The notes below the pieces were generated by a model. That model was not told the origin of the DNA. It was given only the letters and a program-made list of their open reading frames with translations, and searched no databases. A stretch of 64,000 bases of DNA from Thermoproteota archaeon (lineage in GTDB: Archaea > Thermoproteota > Thermoprotei_A > Sulfolobales > Ignisphaeraceae), in contig JAUQPB010000001.1 in NCBI GenBank assembly GCA_030550585.1, positions 558,001 through 622,000 of the forward strand. Direction: 5' to 3'. The position numbers and the translations under genes are program-made. Positions within the stretch are counted from its first letter, which is position 1. Each line of letters starts with the position of its first letter. Below are positions 35,300-42,501 of the stretch, one piece after another.

Positions 35300-36559
35300 G
35301 TGTACGTTTTGATTGGCATTGTTCTAGCGGCTGGCGAAGGCAAAAGGCTAAGGCCATTAACTGAAACAAGACCCAAGGCACTGGTGCCAGTTGCTGGCAA
35401 GCCTGTAATATACTATTCTCTTGATTTGCTTGCTAGACTAGGGGTTAAAGAGATCTATGTAGTTGTTTCGTATATGAAGGAACTTGTTGTTGAAAGCGTT
35501 AAGAAAATTGCCAACGAGCTTCTAATCGATGTTAAGTTTGTTGACCAGGAGAATACTCTGGGCACAGGCCATGCCGTTAAAAAGGTTGTTGAAAAAGCTC
35601 TAGACGATGCTGTCATCGTCTATGGAGATCTATATCTAAACCCTACCAGCATATACAATTCTATGAAACCGCTCATAGAGAAGAAGATAAATACCTTAGT
35701 CGGTGTGAGAGTATCAAATATTTCCAAGTATGGAAAACTCATTGTTGAAGGTGATAGAGTCCTTGGAATAGCTGAAAAGCCCGCTGAAAGCGGTGAAGGG
35801 CTTGCCAACGCCGGTATATACTTCGCTAAATCGAATATCCTCAAACTTGTCAACGACCTGAAAACCTCGCCCAGAGGAGAGTATGAGCTAACAGATATTG
35901 TATCCATTGCTAGGAATAGAGGTGAGGAGTTCAAGTATATCACAATAGACTCTAGCGATTGGCAGGACATTGGATACCCATGGGATTTGCTAAAAGCCAA
36001 TAGACTAGCTCTCGAAAAAATGGCTGACAGAAAGATTCTTGGTGATGTATCTATCTACACAACTATAAAGGGACGTGTATACATAGGGGAGGGTGCAACA
36101 ATAAAGGGTTGCACATACATAGAGGGCCCAGCCTACATAGGCAACGACGCAACAATAGGGCCAAACGCATACATAAGGCCATATACAATAATACTTAGCA
36201 AAGCGCATATAGGATTCTCAACAGAAGTTAAAGAGAGTATAGTGATGGAAGAAACACATGCAGCACATTTAACATACATCGGGGACAGCATAATAGCTGA
36301 AAACGTTAATCTAGGAGCAGGAACAAAACTAGCCAATTTGAGATTCGACGAAAAAACGGTGAAAATGGTCATAGAAGGTATGGTAATAGATAGCGGAAGA
36401 AGGAAACTGGGAGCGGTGATAGGAGGGTACGTAAAAACAGGTATAAACGTATCTATAATGCCAGGCGTAAAGATAGGATCTCACTCAATAATATACCCAG
36501 GGGTAACAGTATATAGAGACGTCCCACCGAAAACAATAGTGAAAAAAGATTGGGTATAA
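35300..36559 (+). CDS. Bifunctional sugar-1-phosphate nucleotidylyltransferase/acetyltransferase
   Basis: GlmU-like archaeal enzyme. The N-terminal nucleotidyltransferase domain begins IGIVLAAGEGKRLRPLTETRPKALVPVAGKP and continues with ENTLGTGHAV, VYGDLYLN and GRGEYELTDI-like PRGEYELTDI. From about residue 245 a left-handed beta-helix of hexapeptide repeats follows (GRVYIGEGATIKGCTYIEG, NLGAGTKLANLRF, IGGYVKTGINVSIMPGVKIG). Archaeal relatives make UDP-GlcNAc or dTDP-glucose and acetylate glucosamine-1-phosphate. GTG 35300 or TTG 35309 are the possible starts. No glycan cluster adjoins it. Confidence 0.91.
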   Translation: MYVLIGIVLAAGEGKRLRPLTETRPKALVPVAGKPVIYYSLDLLARLGVKEIYVVVSYMKELVVESVKKIANELLIDVKFVDQENTLGTGHAVKKVVEKALDDAVIVYGDLYLNPTSIYNSMKPLIEKKINTLVGVRVSNISKYGKLIVEGDRVLGIAEKPAESGEGLANAGIYFAKSNILKLVNDLKTSPRGEYELTDIVSIARNRGEEFKYITIDSSDWQDIGYPWDLLKANRLALEKMADRKILGDVSIYTTIKGRVYIGEGATIKGCTYIEGPAYIGNDATIGPNAYIRPYTIILSKAHIGFSTEVKESIVMEETHAAHLTYIGDSIIAENVNLGAGTKLANLRFDEKTVKMVIEGMVIDSGRRKLGAVIGGYVKTGINVSIMPGVKIGSHSIIYPGVTVYRDVPPKTIVKKDWV

Positions 36560-36576
36560 AGGTATAAACCAAAACA

Positions 36577-36585
36577 GCTTTTAAC
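36577..36585 (+). promoter_or_regulatory. TATA box for tRNA-Gly
   Basis: GCTTTTAAC centred about 30 bp before the tRNA start predicts transcription from 3-6 bases upstream of base 36611, the usual layout for archaeal tRNA genes. Confidence 0.6.
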
Positions 36586-36610
36586 CACAACCACACAACG
36601 TTTCTATAGA

Positions 36611-36689
36611 GCGGCGGTCGTCTAGCCTGGTCTAGGACGCCGGCCTGCCAAGCCGGAGATCCCGGGTTCAAATCCCGGCCGCCGCACCA
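36611..36689 (+). tRNA. tRNA-Gly (anticodon GCC), CCA encoded
   Basis: Perfect 7-bp acceptor stem (GCGGCGG with CCGCCGC), anticodon stem CCGGC/GCCGG around loop CTGCCAA with anticodon GCC, T-arm CCGGG TTCAAAT CCCGG, discriminator A at 36686 and CCA encoded at 36687-36689. No intron. The 3' side is followed by an integrase-like remnant. Confidence 0.96.
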
Positions 36690-37095
36690 AACAATTGACT
36701 TCTCACTTTAAAAGAATTTATTAGTCTTCTTGGGTTCACACAAAATTGTTTGACGTGAGCTAGTGAATAGATGGTACGCAAACTCTATAGCCTCATGGTG
36801 AACTGTTTAAACAATGGTAAATATTTCATCTTTTGTGGACTATGTCCGTAGAATCGTTAGAAAGGTTAGGTGTATACTTGGCTATAACAAGACTGTTGAA
36901 TCTCTTGGGATATCCAAGAGCTCTCTGAGCAATGACCCCCATTTCTTTGTTTTATCATCTCTTTTGATTAGCGTTTAGTTAAGGGTTTTAGCAGGTTTCT
37001 TAAAAATTGTATGTATGCGTAGATTTAATGGGAAGGGTCTGTCTATTGTTTATTTCATATTTGTAATGCGACTAAAGAAATGGTTTTTATCAAAA
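36690..37095. other. Mostly non-coding stretch between tRNA-Gly and the amino-acid ABC operon
   Basis: Apart from the integrase-like fragment, this 400-base stretch shows no convincing gene. A frame open from 37015 into the ABC binding protein is not its true N terminus. It contains GTTTAAAC (about 36804-36811). I found no second copy of the tRNA-Gly 3' end here that would mark an attachment site. Confidence 0.5.
36814..36978 (+). pseudogene. Integrase-like N-terminal helix-turn-helix remnant downstream of tRNA-Gly
   Basis: A 54-codon frame from ATG 36814 to TAG 36976 reads MVNISSFVDYVRRIVRKV then CILGYNKTVESLGISKSSLSN. This resembles the N-terminal helix-turn-helix that precedes the catalytic part of archaeal (SSV/pNOB8-type) tyrosine integrases, with the usual spacing of a basic helix, LGYN and GISKSSL. 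After SLSN the similarity stops (DPHFFVLSSLLISV then stop), so no catalytic domain remains. Its position 125 bases after a tRNA gene fits a left-over from element integration. Call is from pattern memory; chance similarity is possible. Confidence 0.4.
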
Positions 37096-37103
37096 CTTTT
37101 ATA
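37096..37103 (+). promoter_or_regulatory. TATA box for the amino-acid ABC operon
   Basis: CTTTTATA predicts transcription near 37126, 12 bases before ATG 37138. This decides the start of the binding protein, because the longer open frame from 37015 would begin upstream of the promoter. Confidence 0.5.
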
Positions 37104-37137
37104 CCTACCGAATCAGAGGATCTGTAGGCATTCAAAG

Positions 37138-37902
37138 ATGAGTAAGTGGTTATATGCAATAGTAGCTGTCATAGTTATTGCAGCAATTACCTTTGCAGTC
37201 TATTACTTGTCCTTCTCAAAGCCTGCAGAAAAAGTCTTAAGAGTTGGTACCTCGCCTGATTTCCCACCTTTTGAGTTCATAAACGAGAGCAATGGGGAGA
37301 TTGTTGGCATAGACATCGATTTGATTAAGGCTATAGCCAATAAGCTTGGTTACAAGGTTCAGATTGTGAGCATGGATTTCGATGGGCTTATACCAGCTCT
37401 TGAACAGGGTCAGGTAGATGTTGTTATATCTGGTATGACTATAACTGAGGAGAGGGCTAAGAGAGTTGATTTTAGTATACCGTATTGGAAAGCCGATCAA
37501 GCTATAATAGTTGTTAAAGGATCTTCCTATAGACCATCATCTATAGAGGATCTGGCCGGCCATGCTGTTGGTGTTCAAAGTGGTACCACTGCTGAGGAGC
37601 TTCTCGACGAATATGTCAGTAAGGGGCTTAGCATAAATGTTAAGAAGTATTCTTCATATACACTAGCAGTTCAAGACCTGCTTAATGGCAGGGTTGATGC
37701 TGTAGTTGTTGATTCTCCTGTGGCTAAGGCCCTTGCAAAGAAATACAATGTTGAGGTGACAGCAACTATACAAACTGGTGAAGAGTATGGAATAGCTGTT
37801 AAAAAGGGCAACAAAGATCTTTTAGACCAGATAAACAAGGCTTTGAACGAGATTCTCAATAGCAGTGAGTGGGATGCTATAGTCTCTAAATACACGGGCT
37901 AG
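37138..37902 (+). CDS. Polar amino-acid ABC transporter, substrate-binding protein
   Basis: Extracellular solute-binding protein family 3, binding a polar amino acid outside the membrane. From ATG 37138 the 254-residue protein starts with a single membrane anchor (YAIVAVIVIAAITFAVYYL), then the family core LRVGTSPDFPPFEFINES, GIDIDLIKAIANKLG, FDGLIPALEQGQVDVVISGM with TITEERAKRVDFSIPYW. No lipobox Cys. It is followed by permease, ATPase and permease genes in one operon. Ligand (Gln, Glu, His, Arg or other) is not decided. Confidence 0.92.
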   Translation: MSKWLYAIVAVIVIAAITFAVYYLSFSKPAEKVLRVGTSPDFPPFEFINESNGEIVGIDIDLIKAIANKLGYKVQIVSMDFDGLIPALEQGQVDVVISGMTITEERAKRVDFSIPYWKADQAIIVVKGSSYRPSSIEDLAGHAVGVQSGTTAEELLDEYVSKGLSINVKKYSSYTLAVQDLLNGRVDAVVVDSPVAKALAKKYNVEVTATIQTGEEYGIAVKKGNKDLLDQINKALNEILNSSEWDAIVSKYTG

Positions 37903-37909
37903 AGCCCAG

Positions 37910-38563
37910 ATGAACCTTACACAACTTTTTCAAACAATTTCATTCATAGCTTTGAAAGGCATTGCAAACACCTTTCTACTGTCTTTTGGAGCTTTTGCAC
38001 TAGGTCTCGCACTTGGCTCGCTACTCGCCTTTCTACAAGTTCTTGGGGCTGGTTTTCTAGCTAAGGTGATAGACTATGTCACAAGGATTCTCCGTAGCAT
38101 TCCACCGGTTCTAATGCTTTTTATAGTGTTCTACGGTTTTAGAATAGATAATGTTGTTGCCGCTATAGTTGGGCTTGGGATTATAAGCTCTTCATACCAG
38201 TCGCAGATTTTTAGAGGTATTATAGAAGCTGTTGCGGCGAGGCAGCTTGAGGCCGCTTTTTCAATAGGTTTTAGCAGGTGGGATGCATTTCGCAATGTTA
38301 TCTTCCCACAAGTGATATTGTTGTCTATCCCGGCTTTGCTAAACGAATTTACAACGATTCTAAAGGATTCGTCGATAGCTTATGCTATAGGGGTTGTAGA
38401 GATATTTACTGTTGCGATAAACTTGGCTAACGCTAGAATGGAGTACACCCTCCCCTTAATATCTGTGTCAATTCTATACATAATAATATGTCTTAGCATA
38501 TCATATCTAGCAAATCTAATACACAAGAAAATAGCTTTGCTAGGCTATGGTGAGTCAATATGA
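37910..38563 (+). CDS. Polar amino-acid ABC transporter, permease 1
   Basis: 217-residue membrane protein of the HisM/GlnP group. Five or so membrane segments; the EAA loop that contacts the ATPase is seen at EAAFSIGFSRWDAFRNVIFPQ. ATG 37910 follows the binding-protein gene by 7 bases; the end overlaps the ATPase gene by 4 bases (ATGA). Confidence 0.92.
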   Translation: MNLTQLFQTISFIALKGIANTFLLSFGAFALGLALGSLLAFLQVLGAGFLAKVIDYVTRILRSIPPVLMLFIVFYGFRIDNVVAAIVGLGIISSSYQSQIFRGIIEAVAARQLEAAFSIGFSRWDAFRNVIFPQVILLSIPALLNEFTTILKDSSIAYAIGVVEIFTVAINLANARMEYTLPLISVSILYIIICLSISYLANLIHKKIALLGYGESI

Positions 38564-39324
38564 GGGTGTTGTTAGAGGCTATAGATATACACAAGTACTT
38601 TGGCAGGCAACACATTCTAAAAGGTGTTAACCTATCTGTACCTGAGGGAGAAACAATTGTAATCATAGGCCCTTCGGGCTCCGGAAAATCAACTCTTCTA
38701 AGATGTCTCAATCTTCTAATAAAGCCTGATAGGGGGAGGATAATATTCGATGGAATAGATATAACAGGCAAAGATGTAGATATCCACAAAATTAGGCAAG
38801 AGATAGGGTTTGTATTTCAGAGCTACAATCTATTCGCGCATTTAACTGCAATAGAAAATGTTATGCTAGGTCTTGTAAAGGTTAAGAAGATGGGTAGAGA
38901 GGAGGCCAAGAAAATTGCGGCCGAGGCTCTCTTGTCAGTTGGGATAACAGAAGATCTTTGGAGCAAGTACCCAGCCCAGCTATCTGGTGGCCAGCAGCAG
39001 AGGGTTGCAATAGCGAGGGCTATAGCCATGAACCCGAGGCTTCTACTCCTAGACGAGCCAACCTCTGCCCTAGACCCAGAGCTTACTGTAGAGGTTTTGA
39101 AGGTTCTTGAAAAGCTATCTGAAAAGAGAATGACGATGGTTATTGTTACCCACGAGCTCGGGTTTGCTATGAGGGTGGCAGACGAGGTTGTGTTTATGGA
39201 GGATGGCACAATAGTTGAAAGGGGCCCTCCCGAAAAGATTTTGATCAATCCTGAGAAGGAGAGGACAAGAGCCTTTGTTTCAAAGCTCATGGAGCTATAC
39301 AAGATGGAGAGGATGCATAGATGA
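38560..39324 (+). CDS. Polar amino-acid ABC transporter, ATP-binding protein
   Basis: 254-residue ATPase of the GlnQ/HisP group. Walker A GPSGSGKST at 37-45, Q-loop VFQSYNLFAHLTAIENV, signature LSGGQQQRVAIARA, Walker B LLLLDEPTSALDPE and the His switch VTHELGFA. Overlaps both neighbouring permease genes by 4 bases, so expression is tightly coupled. Confidence 0.95.
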   Translation: MRVLLEAIDIHKYFGRQHILKGVNLSVPEGETIVIIGPSGSGKSTLLRCLNLLIKPDRGRIIFDGIDITGKDVDIHKIRQEIGFVFQSYNLFAHLTAIENVMLGLVKVKKMGREEAKKIAAEALLSVGITEDLWSKYPAQLSGGQQQRVAIARAIAMNPRLLLLDEPTSALDPELTVEVLKVLEKLSEKRMTMVIVTHELGFAMRVADEVVFMEDGTIVERGPPEKILINPEKERTRAFVSKLMELYKMERMHR

Positions 39325-39998
39325 TAGAGGAAGTAATAAGGATTTTTACAAGCTATGGCCCAGAATTGCTGTCTGCTTTAATTCTAACACTTGAGGTAAC
39401 GTTCATCTCTTTTGCTATTGGCCTTGGTGGAGGGGCTCTCATAGCAATTCTAAGAGCGTCTTCACCAAAGCCAATAAAAGCATTGATAATGCTGTTAGTA
39501 GAGCTTGTGAGAGGAACTCCAATGCTTGTACAGCTCTTCTTCATATACTATGCATTACCGCAAGTTGGTGTGAAACTAGATTCGTTTACAGCAAGTGTTG
39601 TGGCAATGGGTCTAAACTCGGCTGTTTACCAGTCAGAGTATTGGAGAACAGCGATAGGCTCTATCCCAAGAACACAGTGGGAAGCTGCATACTCTCTTGG
39701 GCTAAACACCTTTGGTGTGCTGACAAATGTTGTTATGCCCCAAGCCCTTAGAATAGTCATGCCACTGCTCTCAAATGAGCTGATATACCTACTGAAATTC
39801 AGCTCTATAGCATATTTCGTTGCCTTGCCCGAGCTCGTCTACACAGGGAAGTGGATAGCCTCAAAAACATTTGCATACATAGAGATCTATGTAATTATAG
39901 CAATATTCTACATCGTTATAACATTGTTTTTAAGCGAGATACTAAACAGAATAGAAAAGAAACTGTATATACCAGGACTAGCAATAAAAAGAATATAG
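39321..39998 (+). CDS. Polar amino-acid ABC transporter, permease 2
   Basis: Second permease, 225 residues, forming a heterodimeric pore with the first. Features: ELVRGTPMLVQLFFIYYALPQ (family motif), YQSEYWRTAIGSIPRTQWEAAYSLG with the EAA loop. It completes the operon; a decayed nucleotidyltransferase gene follows after 60 bases. Confidence 0.93.
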   Translation: MIEEVIRIFTSYGPELLSALILTLEVTFISFAIGLGGGALIAILRASSPKPIKALIMLLVELVRGTPMLVQLFFIYYALPQVGVKLDSFTASVVAMGLNSAVYQSEYWRTAIGSIPRTQWEAAYSLGLNTFGVLTNVVMPQALRIVMPLLSNELIYLLKFSSIAYFVALPELVYTGKWIASKTFAYIEIYVIIAIFYIVITLFLSEILNRIEKKLYIPGLAIKRI

Positions 39999-40058
39999 GG
40001 ATATAGGGCAGTAAAAAGAGTTGGAGCCGAGATATACCCCTCCTTAAAGGTTTAAGCT

Positions 40059-40841
40059 ATGTACCCCAATAACAAATTTAGAGAGGTGTTCAAAATCTCT
40101 TACACGAGCAGGGGTAGATACAGGACTTCGAGGAGAAACCTAGATGACCTAGTAAAGCTAGCCAAAACCGGTAAAGAGCTTATAGATCTGTATATTGAGG
40201 TGGTTGAGTGGAAGGGATTCCAAAGAGTATTAGCGATAAAGATGTAGAAGAGGTTGTTGAAAAACTCTATAGAGACTTTATGAAGAGGATTTTTCCAAGG
40301 CTCCAGAAGATCTCTGATGAGGGTAAAAGATATTTATTCTTTATAGCATGGCTAAACAGCGCCTTTGAGTAGATGGGGATTGGAAGAATTGTTGTTACAA
40401 GTGGGTTTGCTGTGGAGATATATACTGGAAGGGTGTATAGAACTATGGATATAGATGTAATTGTTGAGGGGGAGAAGGCAAAAGTGTGTTAGAGCTATTT
40501 TTAGAGAGGTTTTCAGAGAGGATCGGCAGAGGATATCTGCCAACCTATAAAATTCTTCAGCTAAAATCCATAGACATTGTCTCAACAGCTTACAGAAGAA
40601 AGGTTCAGCCAACAAAAATTATAGTATATAACCAGCATGTCTATCTAGACCCTATAGAAGAACTTATAGTGGCGTATCTTGTTGGATGGAAGTACTGGGG
40701 TCTACAGAGGATAGGGACAAGGCCTAATGGCTCTATGCCATGTGGAGAGATAGAATAGATCAAAGCTATCTAGATTCAAGAGCTAGAGAAGAGAATGTAG
40801 AGGACTATCTAGAGATTCTCGGAGGCATGCAAACACCATAA
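40059..40841 (+). pseudogene. Decayed nucleotidyltransferase-like gene
   Basis: About 780 bases with continuous protein-like sequence spread over three frames. Frame A (40059-40247) has GRYRTSRRNLDDLVKLAKTG; near 40214 it shifts to a frame with IPKSISDKDVEEVVEKLYRD up to an in-frame TAG at 40370. The same frame goes on with VVTSGFAVEIYTGRVYRTMD and IDVIVEG, the GG/S...D-x-D core of a minimal nucleotidyltransferase (TMDIDV), to TAG 40490. A third frame (40486-40758) continues LELFLERFSERIG to LIVAYLVGWKYWG, and the end (SYLDSRAREENVEDYLEILGG) shifts back, stopping at 40839-40841. Several independent lesions make sequencing error unlikely. May have been part of an AbiEii-type or similar module. 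Confidence 0.75.
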
Positions 40842-40897
40842 TCAATATATTACTGCCATTATTTATTTGTGCTATGTATAAGAGTCATTAGATATGT

Positions 40898-40906
40898 AAA
40901 CCTTAT
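40898..40906 (+). promoter_or_regulatory. TATA box for the first sugar-locus binding protein
   Basis: CTTATAAGC predicts transcription near 40928, 24 bases before ATG 40952, with GGTGGG as Shine-Dalgarno. It is followed at once by ATTTAACTGT (40911-40920), an element also seen before the next gene. Confidence 0.5.
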
Positions 40907-40951
40907 AAGCATTTAACTGTTTACAATATTTCTATAGTGATAGGTGGGAAA

Positions 40952-42406
40952 ATGAAGAAAAAGAATGTTTTACTCATAGCGGTAGCCATCGTATTAATCG
41001 CTGTAGTAGCATCAATAGTTTACATATATTGGCCAAAGCCCGGAGGCGGTGCCTCAATCTCAGAGCAAACTCTCAAGCCTGTTTCCCTTAGAATTATGAC
41101 TACATGGAGTCAGTGGTCCGCTGACGACTTTAACAGGTACTTCTTTGCTGAAAGCGGTATGCCCAGAGCAGGTGTTGTACAACCTTCAGCAGCGATGATA
41201 TTGAATATAACAAATATAACGTTTATACGTGTTGAAGATCCCAAGATATGGCGTGAGGCAGGCCTTAATGGTAGTGTCGATGGGTTCATAGGACAGAATA
41301 GATATAATATAACCACATTGTGTAATGAGGGTGCTTTGCACCCAATACAAGATCCCAAGATACTTGAGCTCGCAAAATATATACCTGACGCACTCAAAGG
41401 CTATACAAAAGATGGGAAGCTGTGCTGGGTTGCCATATACTTTATGCCGTATGTATGGCTTGTTAATCTGGATTATGCGAAGAAAGTGGGGGTTGAAGTG
41501 CCCAGCACATGGTCTGATTTGCTAAAACCAGAGTATCTGTCTATAATTACCCAAGGTGCCTATCTTATGGCGGTTTATCCGGTTCCAAATAGAGATCCTA
41601 TGGTGAATAGCGTGAACACCATTCTTGCTAAATATGGTTGGGAGAAGGGGTGGAGCATAATAGCAGTTGTTATGGGCGCAGCTTCAAGGCTTGAAACAAG
41701 CAGTAAGGCAGCAGGAGATTCTGTAGCATTTGGAAAAGCTCTGCTAACAGTGCTGGCATTCGACTCAGCATTCACGGAGTACTCTATGTTCCCAGGCAAA
41801 CTCGACATAGTGTTCCCCAAGAACGAAACAGGCTATTGGTTTACACCCATAGCTATAGCAGCTAACATTTCCAGCGATAGACTAGACGGTATGTATAGAC
41901 TCATTAGATGGGCTCTAACAGACATGCAAGACAAGATGCTTTTCAACAGATCTGGCTGGAGCTTCAACATGCCGGTTCTAGGATTCAACAATACAAGCCC
42001 TAGAATGGCATATAAGGAAAAAGCCATACAAAACCTCTTTGTTACACCAACAGACCTAGATCTAGCCTTAGGCGAAGCAGCCCCAGCAACAACACTTTAC
42101 GCAAACATACTTGTGTCAGATAAAGATGTGAGAAACCTCCTAAAAGAGGTTGTGACAAAGATTATTGAGAAATATAAATCAAATCAGATAAGCCTTGACG
42201 ACTACTATCGATACATTGAGATGATAGGCCAGCCGCCCAAATTCAAAGATCCTTTAACAGGTAATGAAACAACATTCTCATTGGACGAAGCACGGCGGCT
42301 GGGTAATGCAATACGGAGCGGTGCTATAAAAGGAGAGGATCTTGAAAAAGAGCTGAAAAGTGCTATCATAAACAACCTCAACACCATTTTGCAAGCCCTT
42401 GGCTAG
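40952..42406 (+). CDS. ABC transporter substrate-binding protein (family 1-like), orphan
   Basis: 484 residues from ATG 40952, supported by GGTGGG Shine-Dalgarno; a longer frame from GTG 40937 adds only five residues. One N-terminal membrane anchor (VLLIAVAIVLIAVVASIVYIYW) then a short linker (GGGASISEQT) and a periplasmic-binding-type fold: LRIMTTWSQWSADDFNRYFF, YIPDALKGYTKDGKLCWVAIY, MPYVWLVNLDYAKKVGVEVP with STWSDLLKPEY. This last part is typical of extracellular binding proteins for sugars, iron or polyamines. No permease or ATPase of the same class adjoins it. It opens the polysaccharide locus, so a carbohydrate ligand is likely but inferred. Confidence 0.83.
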   Translation: MKKKNVLLIAVAIVLIAVVASIVYIYWPKPGGGASISEQTLKPVSLRIMTTWSQWSADDFNRYFFAESGMPRAGVVQPSAAMILNITNITFIRVEDPKIWREAGLNGSVDGFIGQNRYNITTLCNEGALHPIQDPKILELAKYIPDALKGYTKDGKLCWVAIYFMPYVWLVNLDYAKKVGVEVPSTWSDLLKPEYLSIITQGAYLMAVYPVPNRDPMVNSVNTILAKYGWEKGWSIIAVVMGAASRLETSSKAAGDSVAFGKALLTVLAFDSAFTEYSMFPGKLDIVFPKNETGYWFTPIAIAANISSDRLDGMYRLIRWALTDMQDKMLFNRSGWSFNMPVLGFNNTSPRMAYKEKAIQNLFVTPTDLDLALGEAAPATTLYANILVSDKDVRNLLKEVVTKIIEKYKSNQISLDDYYRYIEMIGQPPKFKDPLTGNETTFSLDEARRLGNAIRSGAIKGEDLEKELKSAIINNLNTILQALG

Positions 42407-42437
42407 AAAACTACAATCTCTACTCCAATAACACCTA

Positions 42438-42466
42438 TTTAAACTGTAGATAAATTTTTAAACTGT
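42438..42466 (+). promoter_or_regulatory. Promoter with direct repeats before the family 5 binding protein
   Basis: TTTAAACTGT occurs at 42438-42447 and again at 42457-42466, 19 bases apart start to start. The second copy overlaps a TATA-like AAATTTTTAAAC (42452-42463) that predicts transcription near 42484, just before the AGGTGA Shine-Dalgarno. A related ATTTAACTGT sits at the promoter of the preceding gene. The repeats may be operators. Confidence 0.4.
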
Positions 42467-42501
42467 CAACCTAATTTCTTTTCAGATATAAGGTGAACTA
42501 G

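Noticed and set aside
37015-37137. Longer N terminus for the amino-acid binding protein
   Set aside because: This part precedes a good TATA box and is not signal-peptide-like; ATG 37138 gives a proper membrane anchor.
36690-40950. Second attachment site (copy of the tRNA-Gly 3' end) marking an intact integrated element
   Set aside because: No copy of the T-arm/acceptor sequence was seen in this interval, so an intact element cannot be claimed.
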